A model generated the notes under the pieces. That model was not told the DNA's origin. It did no database searches and was given only the letters and a program-made list of their open reading frames with translations. Source: Herpetosiphon gulosus (GTDB taxonomy: Bacteria > Chloroflexota > Chloroflexia > Chloroflexales > Herpetosiphonaceae). From it: DNA of 64,000 nucleotides. Positions within the stretch are counted from its first letter, which is position 1; every line of letters begins with the position of its first letter. The stretch covers positions 310,001 through 374,000 of the forward strand of contig NZ_BAABRU010000001.1 in NCBI RefSeq assembly GCF_039545135.1, in the 5' to 3' direction. The position numbers and the translations under genes were made by a program. Below are positions 9,613 to 17,241 of the stretch, piece after piece.

Positions 9613-10311
9613 CTAAATCATGGTTAAGGCTTCGCGAATTGGCCGATTGACCCCAGTGATGATTGGCGTATCGTTGAGGGTGTAGCGGCGTGCTTCAGTT
9701 GAGCGCAACGCAATCACCAATTCTTCAAAGCGTGGCAAGCTATCGGTTTCATAAGCCACAATAAATTCATGATCATCGATGCCAGTGGTGTAGAGCAAGA
9801 CTTGGCGCACATCAGCATACTCGTGGCCGACGCGAATGTGCTCGTTCATCATGCCTTGGCGAGCATCGCGGCTCATCAAATACCATTCTTTGGTTTTGGT
9901 AAAGGGATAAACAATTAAATACGGTTCGCGATCTTCGAGGTCGATCGCTTGTTCTTGGGTAGTGGGGCGTTTGGTGTAGTTGGAAGGCCGAGTAAAGCCA
10001 AAGTAGAGGTTGGTTTGCTCAAAATACGCGCCGATGCCAGTTTGCAACAAGCGACTGGTCATTTCTTGCATGGCGATTGGCGACGTGCCCTTGCGCCACA
10101 GCAACAAATCGGAGTTGAGCTTAAAGCCAATTGTGCTATAGGCATAGGTCACAATCGAAGGATAAGCCTCTTCGACCACTTGGGCGAATTGTTCGCGCAA
10201 ATCTTCGCGGGCTGCGGCGGGCAAGCGTCGCCATTCTGGGGCAGCCTTGAAGGTGGTGTATTGAACAAACAATTGGCCTTCGGTGGAATTTGGCAATTTA
10301 ACGTCTTCCAT
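9613..10311 (-). CDS. hemQ: Coproheme decarboxylase (chlorite dismutase family)
   Basis: 232 residues, the length of Firmicutes ChdC/HemQ subunits. It belongs to the chlorite dismutase-like family and decarboxylates coproheme to heme b. The diagnostic stretch YPFTKTKEWYLM contains the Tyr and Lys placed as in the radical-forming Tyr and Lys of Geobacillus ChdC, and MMNEHIRVG contains the proximal heme His. The Arg characteristic of true chlorite dismutases is not seen at the equivalent place. Its position in the heme cluster between hemA and hemE fits the coproporphyrin-dependent pathway. The partner coproporphyrinogen oxidase (CgoX/HemY) is not in this window. Confidence 0.92.
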   Translation of the reverse strand: MEDVKLPNSTEGQLFVQYTTFKAAPEWRRLPAAAREDLREQFAQVVEEAYPSIVTYAYSTIGFKLNSDLLLWRKGTSPIAMQEMTSRLLQTGIGAYFEQTNLYFGFTRPSNYTKRPTTQEQAIDLEDREPYLIVYPFTKTKEWYLMSRDARQGMMNEHIRVGHEYADVRQVLLYTTGIDDHEFIVAYETDSLPRFEELVIALRSTEARRYTLNDTPIITGVNRPIREALTMI

Positions 10312-10360
10312 GGAAGCTTAATTCCTTTATAACAGTGATGGATTGCCCATCAAATCTGAA

Positions 10361-11605
10361 TTAGATTGCCTCAAAATCGAGGCGGAATAATTGCTGGGCG
10401 GCGTGGGCCAACTGTGGGCTGGCCGCAGTATCTTTAATCGCCCGCATTGGTTGATGTAATAATTTATTGATAATCGCGCTGGTCAAGGCCGAAACTGCTT
10501 GTTGCTGCTGCTCAGAAAGATCCAAACGGGCGAGCGTGCGTTCAAGCTCGGCTAAACGAATTGCCTCGGCATGCGCACGTAAGGCCCGAATCGTTGGCAG
10601 CACGGCTTGGGTCAACCACCATTCCTGCCATTTAATCAACTCGCGTTCAACGATGGCCTCGGCTCCAGCGACTTCGGCAGCTTTGCTAGCGCGGTTGCGT
10701 TCGCAAATCGCCTGCATATCATCGACATCGTAGAGCCAAACCTCAGGCAACGCCCCAACATGGCGATCAATATCGCGCGGCACGGCCAAATCGAGCAGTA
10801 CCCATTGGCGTTGGCGTTGAGTTTGCAACGCTTGCGCTTGCTCAAAATCAAGCATCAATTCAGGCGATGACGTACAGCTAATTACCACATCGCTGGCCTG
10901 CAACACCGTCGTAAGTTCGCTGATTGGCTTGGCTACAACCTTATGATGTTCAGCCAAACGTACTGCTCGTTCAAAGGTGCGGCTTAGCAGGGTGATATTG
11001 CTGGTATATTCCAAATAATGTTTGAGTGCCAACTCGCCAGTACGTCCGGCCCCGATAATCACCACCGAACGATCAGTGAGATCGAGGTGTTGACGGGCGA
11101 GGCTAAGGCCAACCGAAACGACTGATAATTGAGCATGAGCCAATTGAGTTTCGGTGCGTACTAACTTACCAGTAGTCAAGGCAGCCTGAATCAAACGATG
11201 CATGGTTGTGCCCAGCAACTCGGTTTGTTGAGCGGCGTTATAGGCGGTTTTAATTTGGCTCAAAATTTGAGCCTCGCCCAGTGCCATCGAATCTAGGCCC
11301 GAAGCCACCCGAAACAAATGGCGCACAGCATCCTCATCGAGATAGGTGTAGACATGCGGCATGAGTTCATCGAGATCGATTGAGCGATGCTGAGCCAAAA
11401 ATTGGCGTAACGAACGCCCGCCATCGGCTTCTTCCAGCAAGGCATACAACTCCACCCGATTGCAGGTTGAGAGGATGAACCCTTCAACGGCGATCTGGCG
11501 TAGGCTGCTCAGGGCTTGAGCTAAATCGGCCTCGGCAAAGGCGATGCGCTCACGAATTGAAATTGGGGCCGTGCGTTGATGTGCCCCCACAACCACCAGT
11601 TGCAC
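10361..11605 (-). CDS. hemA: Glutamyl-tRNA reductase
   Basis: 414 residues from a GTG at 11605, which has GGGAG seven bases upstream and yields the typical N-terminus MQLVVVGAHQRTAP; an ATG ten codons further out lacks family sequence. It reduces glutamyl-tRNA(Glu) to glutamate-1-semialdehyde, the committed step. Present are the nucleophile Cys48 in LSTCNRVE, the ALGEAQILSQ segment, and the NADPH-binding stretch VVIIGAGRTGELA. It is the first enzyme gene of the cluster, 93 bases after the regulator gene at 11699-12322. Confidence 0.96.
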   Translation of the reverse strand: MQLVVVGAHQRTAPISIRERIAFAEADLAQALSSLRQIAVEGFILSTCNRVELYALLEEADGGRSLRQFLAQHRSIDLDELMPHVYTYLDEDAVRHLFRVASGLDSMALGEAQILSQIKTAYNAAQQTELLGTTMHRLIQAALTTGKLVRTETQLAHAQLSVVSVGLSLARQHLDLTDRSVVIIGAGRTGELALKHYLEYTSNITLLSRTFERAVRLAEHHKVVAKPISELTTVLQASDVVISCTSSPELMLDFEQAQALQTQRQRQWVLLDLAVPRDIDRHVGALPEVWLYDVDDMQAICERNRASKAAEVAGAEAIVERELIKWQEWWLTQAVLPTIRALRAHAEAIRLAELERTLARLDLSEQQQQAVSALTSAIINKLLHQPMRAIKDTAASPQLAHAAQQLFRLDFEAI

Positions 11606-11698
11606 AATAAACTCCCAGTAAAAAGCAAATAGCAATCATCATCGAGCGCAACCAACAAAAATCCCCAAAGCATGATCGATGCGAATTTGCTTTTGCAC

Positions 11699-12322
11699 TT
11701 ACGAGCCTGCTTGTTCAAAACCTTCGATTGTTCCGAGCAGCGTTGCATCCATAAACAAATCGAGGCGTGTCCGCAGTTCTACGACGGTTGCCACATCGAT
11801 TGGACGGACCGATTGTGGCTTGGCCAACTGGGCAAACGCCCGCCGAAAAAACAAAAAGGCCTCAACTGTATCGTGCATCGAGACTCCCATTTCGCGAGCT
11901 TCGCGCCCATAGGTAGCCCCAACAGCCTTGGCCTCGGCCAAGATTCGCTCATCAAGATCGTTGCTATTGACATATTGCATCAACATGCCAAACAAACGCT
12001 GGCCTAAGCCGCGCATGCGCTCGGTGGTTGGGTTGGTATCAAACCGAGCGTGCCAACCTTGGCCCATCAACTCGCGAGTATCAAGATGCCAATGGCGGGT
12101 TTGGCCTAATTCGGGCACTGGGGTATGATCGGGCTGTTGCTGATTGACCATGCGCTCAACCGCCGCCCGCTGAAAACGGCGATGGCCGCCAAGCGTGCGT
12201 TTGGTTGGAACTAAACCAGCGTCGCCCCAACGCCGCACCGTCGAGGGTGCTGCACCAAGTAAATCGCTGGCCTCACTCAACGAAAGCCATTCTGGGTCGA
12301 TGTCGATACTTAATTCTGTCAT
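11699..12322 (-). CDS. MerR/excisionase-type helix-turn-helix regulator, candidate heme-cluster regulator
   Basis: 207 residues. Residues about 12-60 form a winged helix-turn-helix of the MerR/excisionase type (LSLSEASDLLGAAPSTVRRW followed by the wing GGHRRF). The remaining ~145 residues are mostly helical; their family is not recognised. They contain no cobalamin-binding DxHxxG motif, so it is not an obvious LitR/CarH photoreceptor. It is the promoter-proximal gene of the heme cluster, and the region before its start contains closely spaced repeats that could be its operator. Control of heme genes is inferred from position only. Confidence 0.8.
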   Translation of the reverse strand: MTELSIDIDPEWLSLSEASDLLGAAPSTVRRWGDAGLVPTKRTLGGHRRFQRAAVERMVNQQQPDHTPVPELGQTRHWHLDTRELMGQGWHARFDTNPTTERMRGLGQRLFGMLMQYVNSNDLDERILAEAKAVGATYGREAREMGVSMHDTVEAFLFFRRAFAQLAKPQSVRPIDVATVVELRTRLDLFMDATLLGTIEGFEQAGS

Positions 12323-12364
12323 GAATCTATAAATTCTACCAAATCTACCACTAGAAATCTATCA
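12323..12364. promoter_or_regulatory. Cluster of direct repeats upstream of the regulator gene
   Basis: Four related 10-base words lie nearly head to tail on the plus strand: GAATCTATAA (12323), AAATTCTACC (12331), AAATCTACCA (12341) and AAATCTATCA (12355). They sit between the putative minus-strand -10 (12370-12375) and the regulator start codon. Phased repeats at this place are what an autoregulated operator would look like. Confidence 0.45.
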
Positions 12365-12369
12365 CTGGT

Positions 12370-12398
12370 ATTGTATCTAAAAGCTGCTAGAGTGTCTA
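12370..12398 (-). promoter_or_regulatory. Putative promoter of the heme cluster
   Basis: On the minus strand TAGACA (12398-12393) is followed after 17 bases by TACAAT (12375-12370), each one mismatch from the sigma-70 consensus, about 48 bases before the regulator ATG. The A/T-rich repeats lie just downstream. Confidence 0.5.
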
Positions 12399-12511
12399 GT
12401 TGACAAAACACACAATTAACGACACGTCACAATTGCTAACAACTGTTGTAACGTTTGCTATAGCCCAACGTACCGCCCTAAAGTACTAGCAGCGCTTATA
12501 AATTTGGCATA

Positions 12512-12541
12512 TTGTCGATTTGGCGTGGCTGCTGGTATAAT
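12512..12541 (+). promoter_or_regulatory. Putative promoter of the secreted protease gene
   Basis: TTGTCG (12512-12517), an 18-base spacer, then a perfect TATAAT (12536-12541). The predicted transcript starts about 12548, leaving a leader of about 55 bases before the protease start. Confidence 0.55.
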
Positions 12542-12554
12542 GCCAGCTTGTAGA

Positions 12555-12570
12555 GGAGAGCTTGCTCTCC
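12555..12570 (+). promoter_or_regulatory. Short hairpin in the protease leader
   Basis: GGAGAG (12555-12560) and CTCTCC (12565-12570) flank CTTG at the predicted 5' end of the mRNA. The left arm also contains a GGAG word, but it is too far from the start codon to be its ribosome-binding site. A role in transcript stability is possible. Confidence 0.4.
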
Positions 12571-12602
12571 CCAAATATTTAACTGAATGAGTGAGGCAAC
12601 GT

Positions 12603-14519
12603 ATGCAACGAACCGTTCGCATGGGCTTGCTATTGTTGTTGGCTTTTGGATTAATGCCCTTGATTCAACGCCCAGCGCAGGCAGCAACCCTCGATGATCA
12701 GATTATTGCCGATGAAATTCTGGTAACGTTTAATGATGGCTATCGTGTCAGTGCGAATGGGGCATTCTTTGAAGGTTCTAAGGCATTGAAAAATGGGCTA
12801 GGCATTGGGCCATTGGTCTCAACTCAAATGCTTGATGGCGCTGGTCAAGTGGCAATGCTGAAACTCCCCGCAGGCGCAAATGGCGATGCCAAAATTGCCC
12901 AATTGCTCAAAAATCCAGCAGTGCGCTACGCCGAATACAACGCTGTGCGTGAGATTTTGGTCGATCCCAATGATGAATATTACTCAGAACAATGGGGTTT
13001 GCCCAAAATTGGCGCTAATGCTGCTTGGGATATAACCCAAGGTAACGGCTTGGTGATTGCAATTATCGATACTGGTGTTTCACCAACCCACCCTGATTTA
13101 GCTGGTCATGTGTTGCCTGGCTATAACGCCCTGCAAAATAACAGCAATAGCCAAGATGATCAAGGTCACGGCACGGCCATGGCCGGGATTGCCGCCGCCC
13201 TAACCAATAATGGTCAAGGTGTCGCTGGGGTTTGCTGGAATTGTCAGATCTTGCCAGTCAAAGTGCTGAACAGCCGTGGTCAAGGCACATCGGCAGATAT
13301 TGTTGAAGGCATGTATTGGGCTGCTGATAATGGCGCACGCATCATTAGTATGAGTTTGGGTGGCCCACGTGGCACGCAAGCCGAACAAGATGCAGTCAAT
13401 TACATTTATAGCAAAAATATTCCACTGTTTGCCTCATCTGGCAATTCAGGCGATGAAGGCAACCCTCGGATGTATCCAGCCGCCTTTGATCATGTGATTG
13501 CGGTTGGAGCCACGTCAATCGACGATCGGATTGCAAGCTTCTCATCATATGGCGATTATGTTGATATTGCTGCTCCAGGCGTAGATATTGTGACGACTGG
13601 TTGGGATCGTGGTGATGGCTATGAAATTGGTAGCGGCACATCGCCAGCCTGTCCGTTTGTGGCTGCCACGGCGGCCTTGGCGTTGAGCGTTTGGCCTGAA
13701 CTTTCAGTCGATCAAATTGAAAAGTTGATTACTGGTAGTGCTGTTGATATTATGACTCCCGGCAAGGATGTCTATAGTGGTTTTGGCCGACTGGATACCT
13801 ACAAGACAGTCCAAAATGCTGTTTTGCGGACGATTCCTGGCGAACCCCAACCGCAACCACCAGCACCACCAGCACCGCAACCACCAACTCCACAACCACA
13901 ACCAGGTAACCCTGCGTTTGTGCCTGTGGGAGCGCCACCATTGCCAGCACCGGTCGGTGAAGTCTACTTCCCCGAAACTGGCCATAACTTGCGTGGCGAG
14001 TTCAAAAACTACTGGGATCGTAACGGCGGCTTGGCGGTTTTTGGCTTCCCAATTAGCGAAGAATTTACCGAACAAACTCCTGAAGGTTCATTTACAGTCC
14101 AATACTTCGAACGCCAACGCTTTGAGTTTCACCCTGAAAAAGCTGCACCTTATAATGTGTTACTTGGTCGCTTAGGTGATGCAGTGCTGCGGGATCGCGG
14201 CGACGATTGGGCCAACTTCCCCAAAACTGGACCCGCAGACGGTTGTCTGTATTTTGAGCAAACCCAGCACAAAATTTGTGGCGAGTTCCGCAAATATTGG
14301 GAAAACAATGGGCTAAATGATCCTGCCTTGAGCAAATATGATCGTAGCCTACAATTGTTTGGTTTGCCCTTATCTGAGCCAACCACCGAAACCAATCGTG
14401 ATGGGGCAACCGTCACGACCCAATGGTTTGAACGTGGACGCTTTGAATATCACGAAGGTCAGGGCGTGCTGTTAGGATTGCTGGCCAAAGAATATGCCAA
14501 CAATCGCAATTGGCGCTAA
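12603..14519 (+). CDS. Secreted subtilisin-like serine protease with two C-terminal YW/GGL modules
   Basis: 638 residues from the ATG at 12603, which has GAGG seven bases upstream; an in-frame GTG at 12591 is less well placed. A signal peptide covers residues 1-27 (cleavage near AQA). A prodomain-like stretch (30-120) precedes an S8 peptidase domain with Asp156 (AIIDTGV), His189 (DDQGHGTAMAG), Asn281 (SSGNSG) and Ser347 (SGTSPACPFVA); the usual M-A-x-P-H after GTS is altered to PACPF. A Pro/Gln-rich linker (about 412-455) leads to two copies of a ~85-residue module with ETGH...YW...GGLxVFGFP...QYFERxRFE...LLGxL. The same module makes up the next two proteins. It is probably exported and may act in protein degradation or predation. 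A hairpin follows the stop. Confidence 0.93.
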   Translation: MQRTVRMGLLLLLAFGLMPLIQRPAQAATLDDQIIADEILVTFNDGYRVSANGAFFEGSKALKNGLGIGPLVSTQMLDGAGQVAMLKLPAGANGDAKIAQLLKNPAVRYAEYNAVREILVDPNDEYYSEQWGLPKIGANAAWDITQGNGLVIAIIDTGVSPTHPDLAGHVLPGYNALQNNSNSQDDQGHGTAMAGIAAALTNNGQGVAGVCWNCQILPVKVLNSRGQGTSADIVEGMYWAADNGARIISMSLGGPRGTQAEQDAVNYIYSKNIPLFASSGNSGDEGNPRMYPAAFDHVIAVGATSIDDRIASFSSYGDYVDIAAPGVDIVTTGWDRGDGYEIGSGTSPACPFVAATAALALSVWPELSVDQIEKLITGSAVDIMTPGKDVYSGFGRLDTYKTVQNAVLRTIPGEPQPQPPAPPAPQPPTPQPQPGNPAFVPVGAPPLPAPVGEVYFPETGHNLRGEFKNYWDRNGGLAVFGFPISEEFTEQTPEGSFTVQYFERQRFEFHPEKAAPYNVLLGRLGDAVLRDRGDDWANFPKTGPADGCLYFEQTQHKICGEFRKYWENNGLNDPALSKYDRSLQLFGLPLSEPTTETNRDGATVTTQWFERGRFEYHEGQGVLLGLLAKEYANNRNWR

Positions 14520-14534
14520 ACTAGTTTAGAATGG

Positions 14535-14567
14535 CTGAAGCCAGCTTGGCTCTTGGGCTGGCTTCAG
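14535..14567 (+). terminator. Hairpin after the protease gene
   Basis: An 11-bp perfect stem (14535-14545 with 14557-14567) with an 11-base loop, 15 bases after the stop. There is no T-run, so termination would be weak or factor-dependent, and some readthrough into the next gene is possible. Confidence 0.55.
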
Positions 14568-14693
14568 TATCACATAGATGGGGAAACGCCGCTCGATTCG
14601 GTTGCGAGAGAACAACCAGCGTGGTACACAAGTTGATGAAGAGACGCGTTGATAGGTTTTAGGCTGCTGAGAGCAGCATCTTTGGAGGACATT

Positions 14694-15722
14694 GTGGTTT
14701 TACGTCGGATTTTAGGGATCGTTACTACGGTCATCGCTGTAGTCAGTTTAGCTGTCCAACCTCGTTCAACTGCCGCCGCCGAACCAATCAAACTTGACAC
14801 CCAATGCTTTGATGTACCTGGAATCACCAATTGTTTAGATGATACATTTTTGACCTATTGGCGCTCCAATGGTGGTTTGCCTGTTTTTGGCTACCCCATC
14901 ACTGCGGCTGCCAATGAAGTTAACCCCGATACCCAGCAAAACTACTTGACCCAATGGCTTGAACGCAATCGTTTTGAGCTGCACCCCGAAAATGCAGGCA
15001 CGCCTTACGAAGTCTTGTTGGGCTTGTTGGGTAAAGAACGCCTAAGCCAACTTGGCCGCGAGATCGAGCCACGCGAAGCTGGCCCAGTTGATGGCTGTTT
15101 GTGGTTTGAACAAACTGGACACAACGTCTGTGATCAAGCAGGCAATTTGGGGTTCAAGAGCTATTGGCAATCGCATGGCTTGAAAATTGATGGTTTGGAC
15201 AACTATGCTCGTTCATTACAATTGTTTGGATTGCCTTTAACCAGCGCTAAGAGCGAAACCAACGCGAACGGCGATACGGTTGTTACCCAATGGTTTGAAC
15301 GTGCTCGGCTCGAATGGCATCCTAGCAACCCCGATGAATTTAAGGTGCTTTTGGGCTTGTTGGGCAAAGAAATTATCGATGGCCGTAGCCAACCAACGCC
15401 ACCAACGCCACCAACTGACCCTTGTGCTGCAACCCCAAATTCAGTTTCAGCCCGAATCAACCCAGCTAAATGTGGCCCAGCCGGCACGACCTTTACCTTC
15501 GATCTGTATGGATTCCAAGCTAATGAAGAAGTTGGCTTTTGGATCTCCGATCCCAATGGCATCAATATTGGGACGGCTGACACCTTAAATATTGGCCCAA
15601 GTGGCGAATTGATCGGCGTTCCATTCCGCACGACTGGTTTCTACCCTGGCACATGGCAATTTACCATGCAAGGCTCAACCAGCGGCCATACGGCAATCAT
15701 CTATTTTACGATTATCCAATAG
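14694..15722 (+). CDS. Secreted protein with two YW/GGL modules (paralogue 1)
   Basis: 342 residues from a GTG at 14694 with GGAGG five bases upstream; this start gives a clean signal peptide (MVLRRILG..., cleavage after TAAA). Two ~85-residue modules follow (about 35-125 and 130-225), each with a Cys-containing opening, TYW or SYW, GGLPVFGYP or an equivalent, QWLERNRFELHPEN or QWFERARLEWHP, and LLGLLGKE. A Pro/Thr linker leads to a ~95-residue all-beta-looking C-terminal domain with FDLYGFQANEE. No catalytic motif is seen; a carbohydrate- or cell-surface-binding role is a guess from the repeat layout. It closely resembles the next gene and shares long nearly identical DNA blocks with it. Confidence 0.85.
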   Translation: MVLRRILGIVTTVIAVVSLAVQPRSTAAAEPIKLDTQCFDVPGITNCLDDTFLTYWRSNGGLPVFGYPITAAANEVNPDTQQNYLTQWLERNRFELHPENAGTPYEVLLGLLGKERLSQLGREIEPREAGPVDGCLWFEQTGHNVCDQAGNLGFKSYWQSHGLKIDGLDNYARSLQLFGLPLTSAKSETNANGDTVVTQWFERARLEWHPSNPDEFKVLLGLLGKEIIDGRSQPTPPTPPTDPCAATPNSVSARINPAKCGPAGTTFTFDLYGFQANEEVGFWISDPNGINIGTADTLNIGPSGELIGVPFRTTGFYPGTWQFTMQGSTSGHTAIIYFTIIQ

Positions 15723-15755
15723 GTTTACTAACGAACTCAATTGGTTGATTACCAC

Positions 15756-15786
15756 AACCCAGCGTGTGCCAATACGCTGGGTTTTT
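15756..15786 (+). terminator. Intrinsic terminator between the two paralogues
   Basis: A 10-bp perfect stem AACCCAGCGT/ACGCTGGGTT (15756-15765 and 15774-15783), an 8-base loop and a run of five T (15782-15786). It lies 34 bases after the stop of paralogue 1. Confidence 0.85.
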
Positions 15787-15844
15787 GTTATGATTAGGCT
15801 ATCCCATTATTTTGATGCTGTTTGCAGCATGTTTGGAGGAAATT

Positions 15845-16867
15845 GTGAGTGTGATCCGTCGAATGCTTGGTTTGGCGACTGCAACCCTTGCAGTGGCCGC
15901 CTTGGTTGTTCAGCCACGCCCAACCGCCGCCGCTGAGCCAATCATCTTAGAAACCCAATGTTTTGATGTGCCTGGAATTGTCGAATGTTTGGACGACGAT
16001 TTCTTGAGCTATTGGCGCAATAACGGGGGCTTGCCAGTGTTCGGCTATCCGATTACTGAAGCTGCTGACCAATATAACGTTGATAGCGATGGTTTTTATT
16101 GGACCCAATGGCTCGAACGCAATCGTTTTGAATTGCACCCCGAAAATGCTGGCACGCCCTACGAAGTGTTATTGGGCTTATTGGGCAAAGAACGCCTAAG
16201 CCAACTTGGTCGCGAGATCGAGCCACGCGAAGCTGGCCCAGTTGAAGGGTGTTTATGGTTTGAACAAACTGGCCATAATGTTTGTAATCAAGCAGGCAAT
16301 TTGGGTTTCAAGAGCTATTGGCAATCGCATGGTTTGAAAATTGAGGGCTTAGATACCTATGCCCGTTCATTGCAATTATTTGGTTTGCCCTTAACCAGTG
16401 CCCAAACTGAAACCAATGCCAATGGCGATACCGTGGTTACCCAATGGTTTGAACGTGCCCGCCTCGAATGGCATCCAAACAATCCTGATGAATTTAAGGT
16501 GCTTTTGGGCTTGCTCGGCAAAGAAATTCTGGATGATGTCAGCGAACCACTGCCACCAGCCGAACAATGTGCCCAAACTCCCGATCCAGTGTCGGCGAAT
16601 ATTCGGCCCACCAAATGCCCCCAAGTTGGCACGGTTGTTTTCTTCGATTTCTATGGCTTCCAGCCAAACGAAGAAGTTATTTTGTGGGTCGTTGATCCTG
16701 CGGGCGAAGTTTATAAATTCGATGACGGCGATAGAATTGGAGCCAGTGGCTCGATTGAGAACGCTGAATGGCCAACGGCTGGTTCAGAAACGGGCTTGTG
16801 GCTGATCTCGCTGGAAGGCAAGAGCAGCAAGCACATTGCTGATGTGTATTTTACTGTAATGCCCTAA
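15845..16867 (+). CDS. Secreted protein with two YW/GGL modules (paralogue 2)
   Basis: 340 residues from a GTG at 15845, with GGAGG placed exactly as in paralogue 1. It has a signal peptide (MSVIRRMLG..., cleavage near TAAA), two modules and a beta-rich C-terminal domain with FDFYGFQPNEE. The module region, for example 16180-16270 against 15035-15125, is nearly identical in DNA to paralogue 1, while the C-terminal domains have diverged much more. That points to recent tandem duplication or gene conversion of the modules with different selection on the end domain. Function unknown; probably extracellular. Confidence 0.85.
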   Translation: MSVIRRMLGLATATLAVAALVVQPRPTAAAEPIILETQCFDVPGIVECLDDDFLSYWRNNGGLPVFGYPITEAADQYNVDSDGFYWTQWLERNRFELHPENAGTPYEVLLGLLGKERLSQLGREIEPREAGPVEGCLWFEQTGHNVCNQAGNLGFKSYWQSHGLKIEGLDTYARSLQLFGLPLTSAQTETNANGDTVVTQWFERARLEWHPNNPDEFKVLLGLLGKEILDDVSEPLPPAEQCAQTPDPVSANIRPTKCPQVGTVVFFDFYGFQPNEEVILWVVDPAGEVYKFDDGDRIGASGSIENAEWPTAGSETGLWLISLEGKSSKHIADVYFTVMP

Positions 16868-16886
16868 CTCAACTGTTTCTATCATG

Positions 16887-16920
16887 GCCCCACAGCTTCC
16901 TAAATGCTGTGGGGCTTTTT
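16887..16920 (+). terminator. Intrinsic terminator after paralogue 2
   Basis: A 10-bp stem GCCCCACAGC/GCTGTGGGGC (16887-16896 with 16906-16915), a 9-base loop, then TTTTT at 16916-16920. A textbook terminator 19 bases after the stop. The rest of the gap to the next gene (16921-17241) shows no convincing gene or element. Confidence 0.9.
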
Positions 16921-17241
16921 GTGGTTTAGGGGTAGTACCAAGGTAGTCTAGCGCTAGAGGCATATTCCTGTTAGGCTATCGGCCATTGGTGTATGGCAAT
17001 TGTTGGTTTGCTCAAGCATTGCTCTCCACATCGCTCCTACTTGAGTACTATTAATGGCTTGTTAATCGGTTAACCATCCTACGGCTTGAGATCTGCGTAG
17101 AAACTGGCAGCGGTAGCTAAATCGACAGCGGAATGAGAGGTTTTGGCAGCTTTTTCGCTAGGTTTGGCATGCGTCACATGCTACACTTCAGCCGTCTACA
17201 ACATGCCGATCCATTTTTGGCGACAGAGGAGCTTCGTTCTT

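Noticed and set aside
11699..12322. Light-sensing LitR/CarH-type regulator
   Set aside because: The MerR-type head fits, but the protein is short and has no cobalamin-binding motif.
13704..14075. Minus-strand open frame with Trp-rich sequence opposite the protease linker
   Set aside because: The Trp runs are the complement of the Pro/Gln-rich linker codons; nothing suggests translation.
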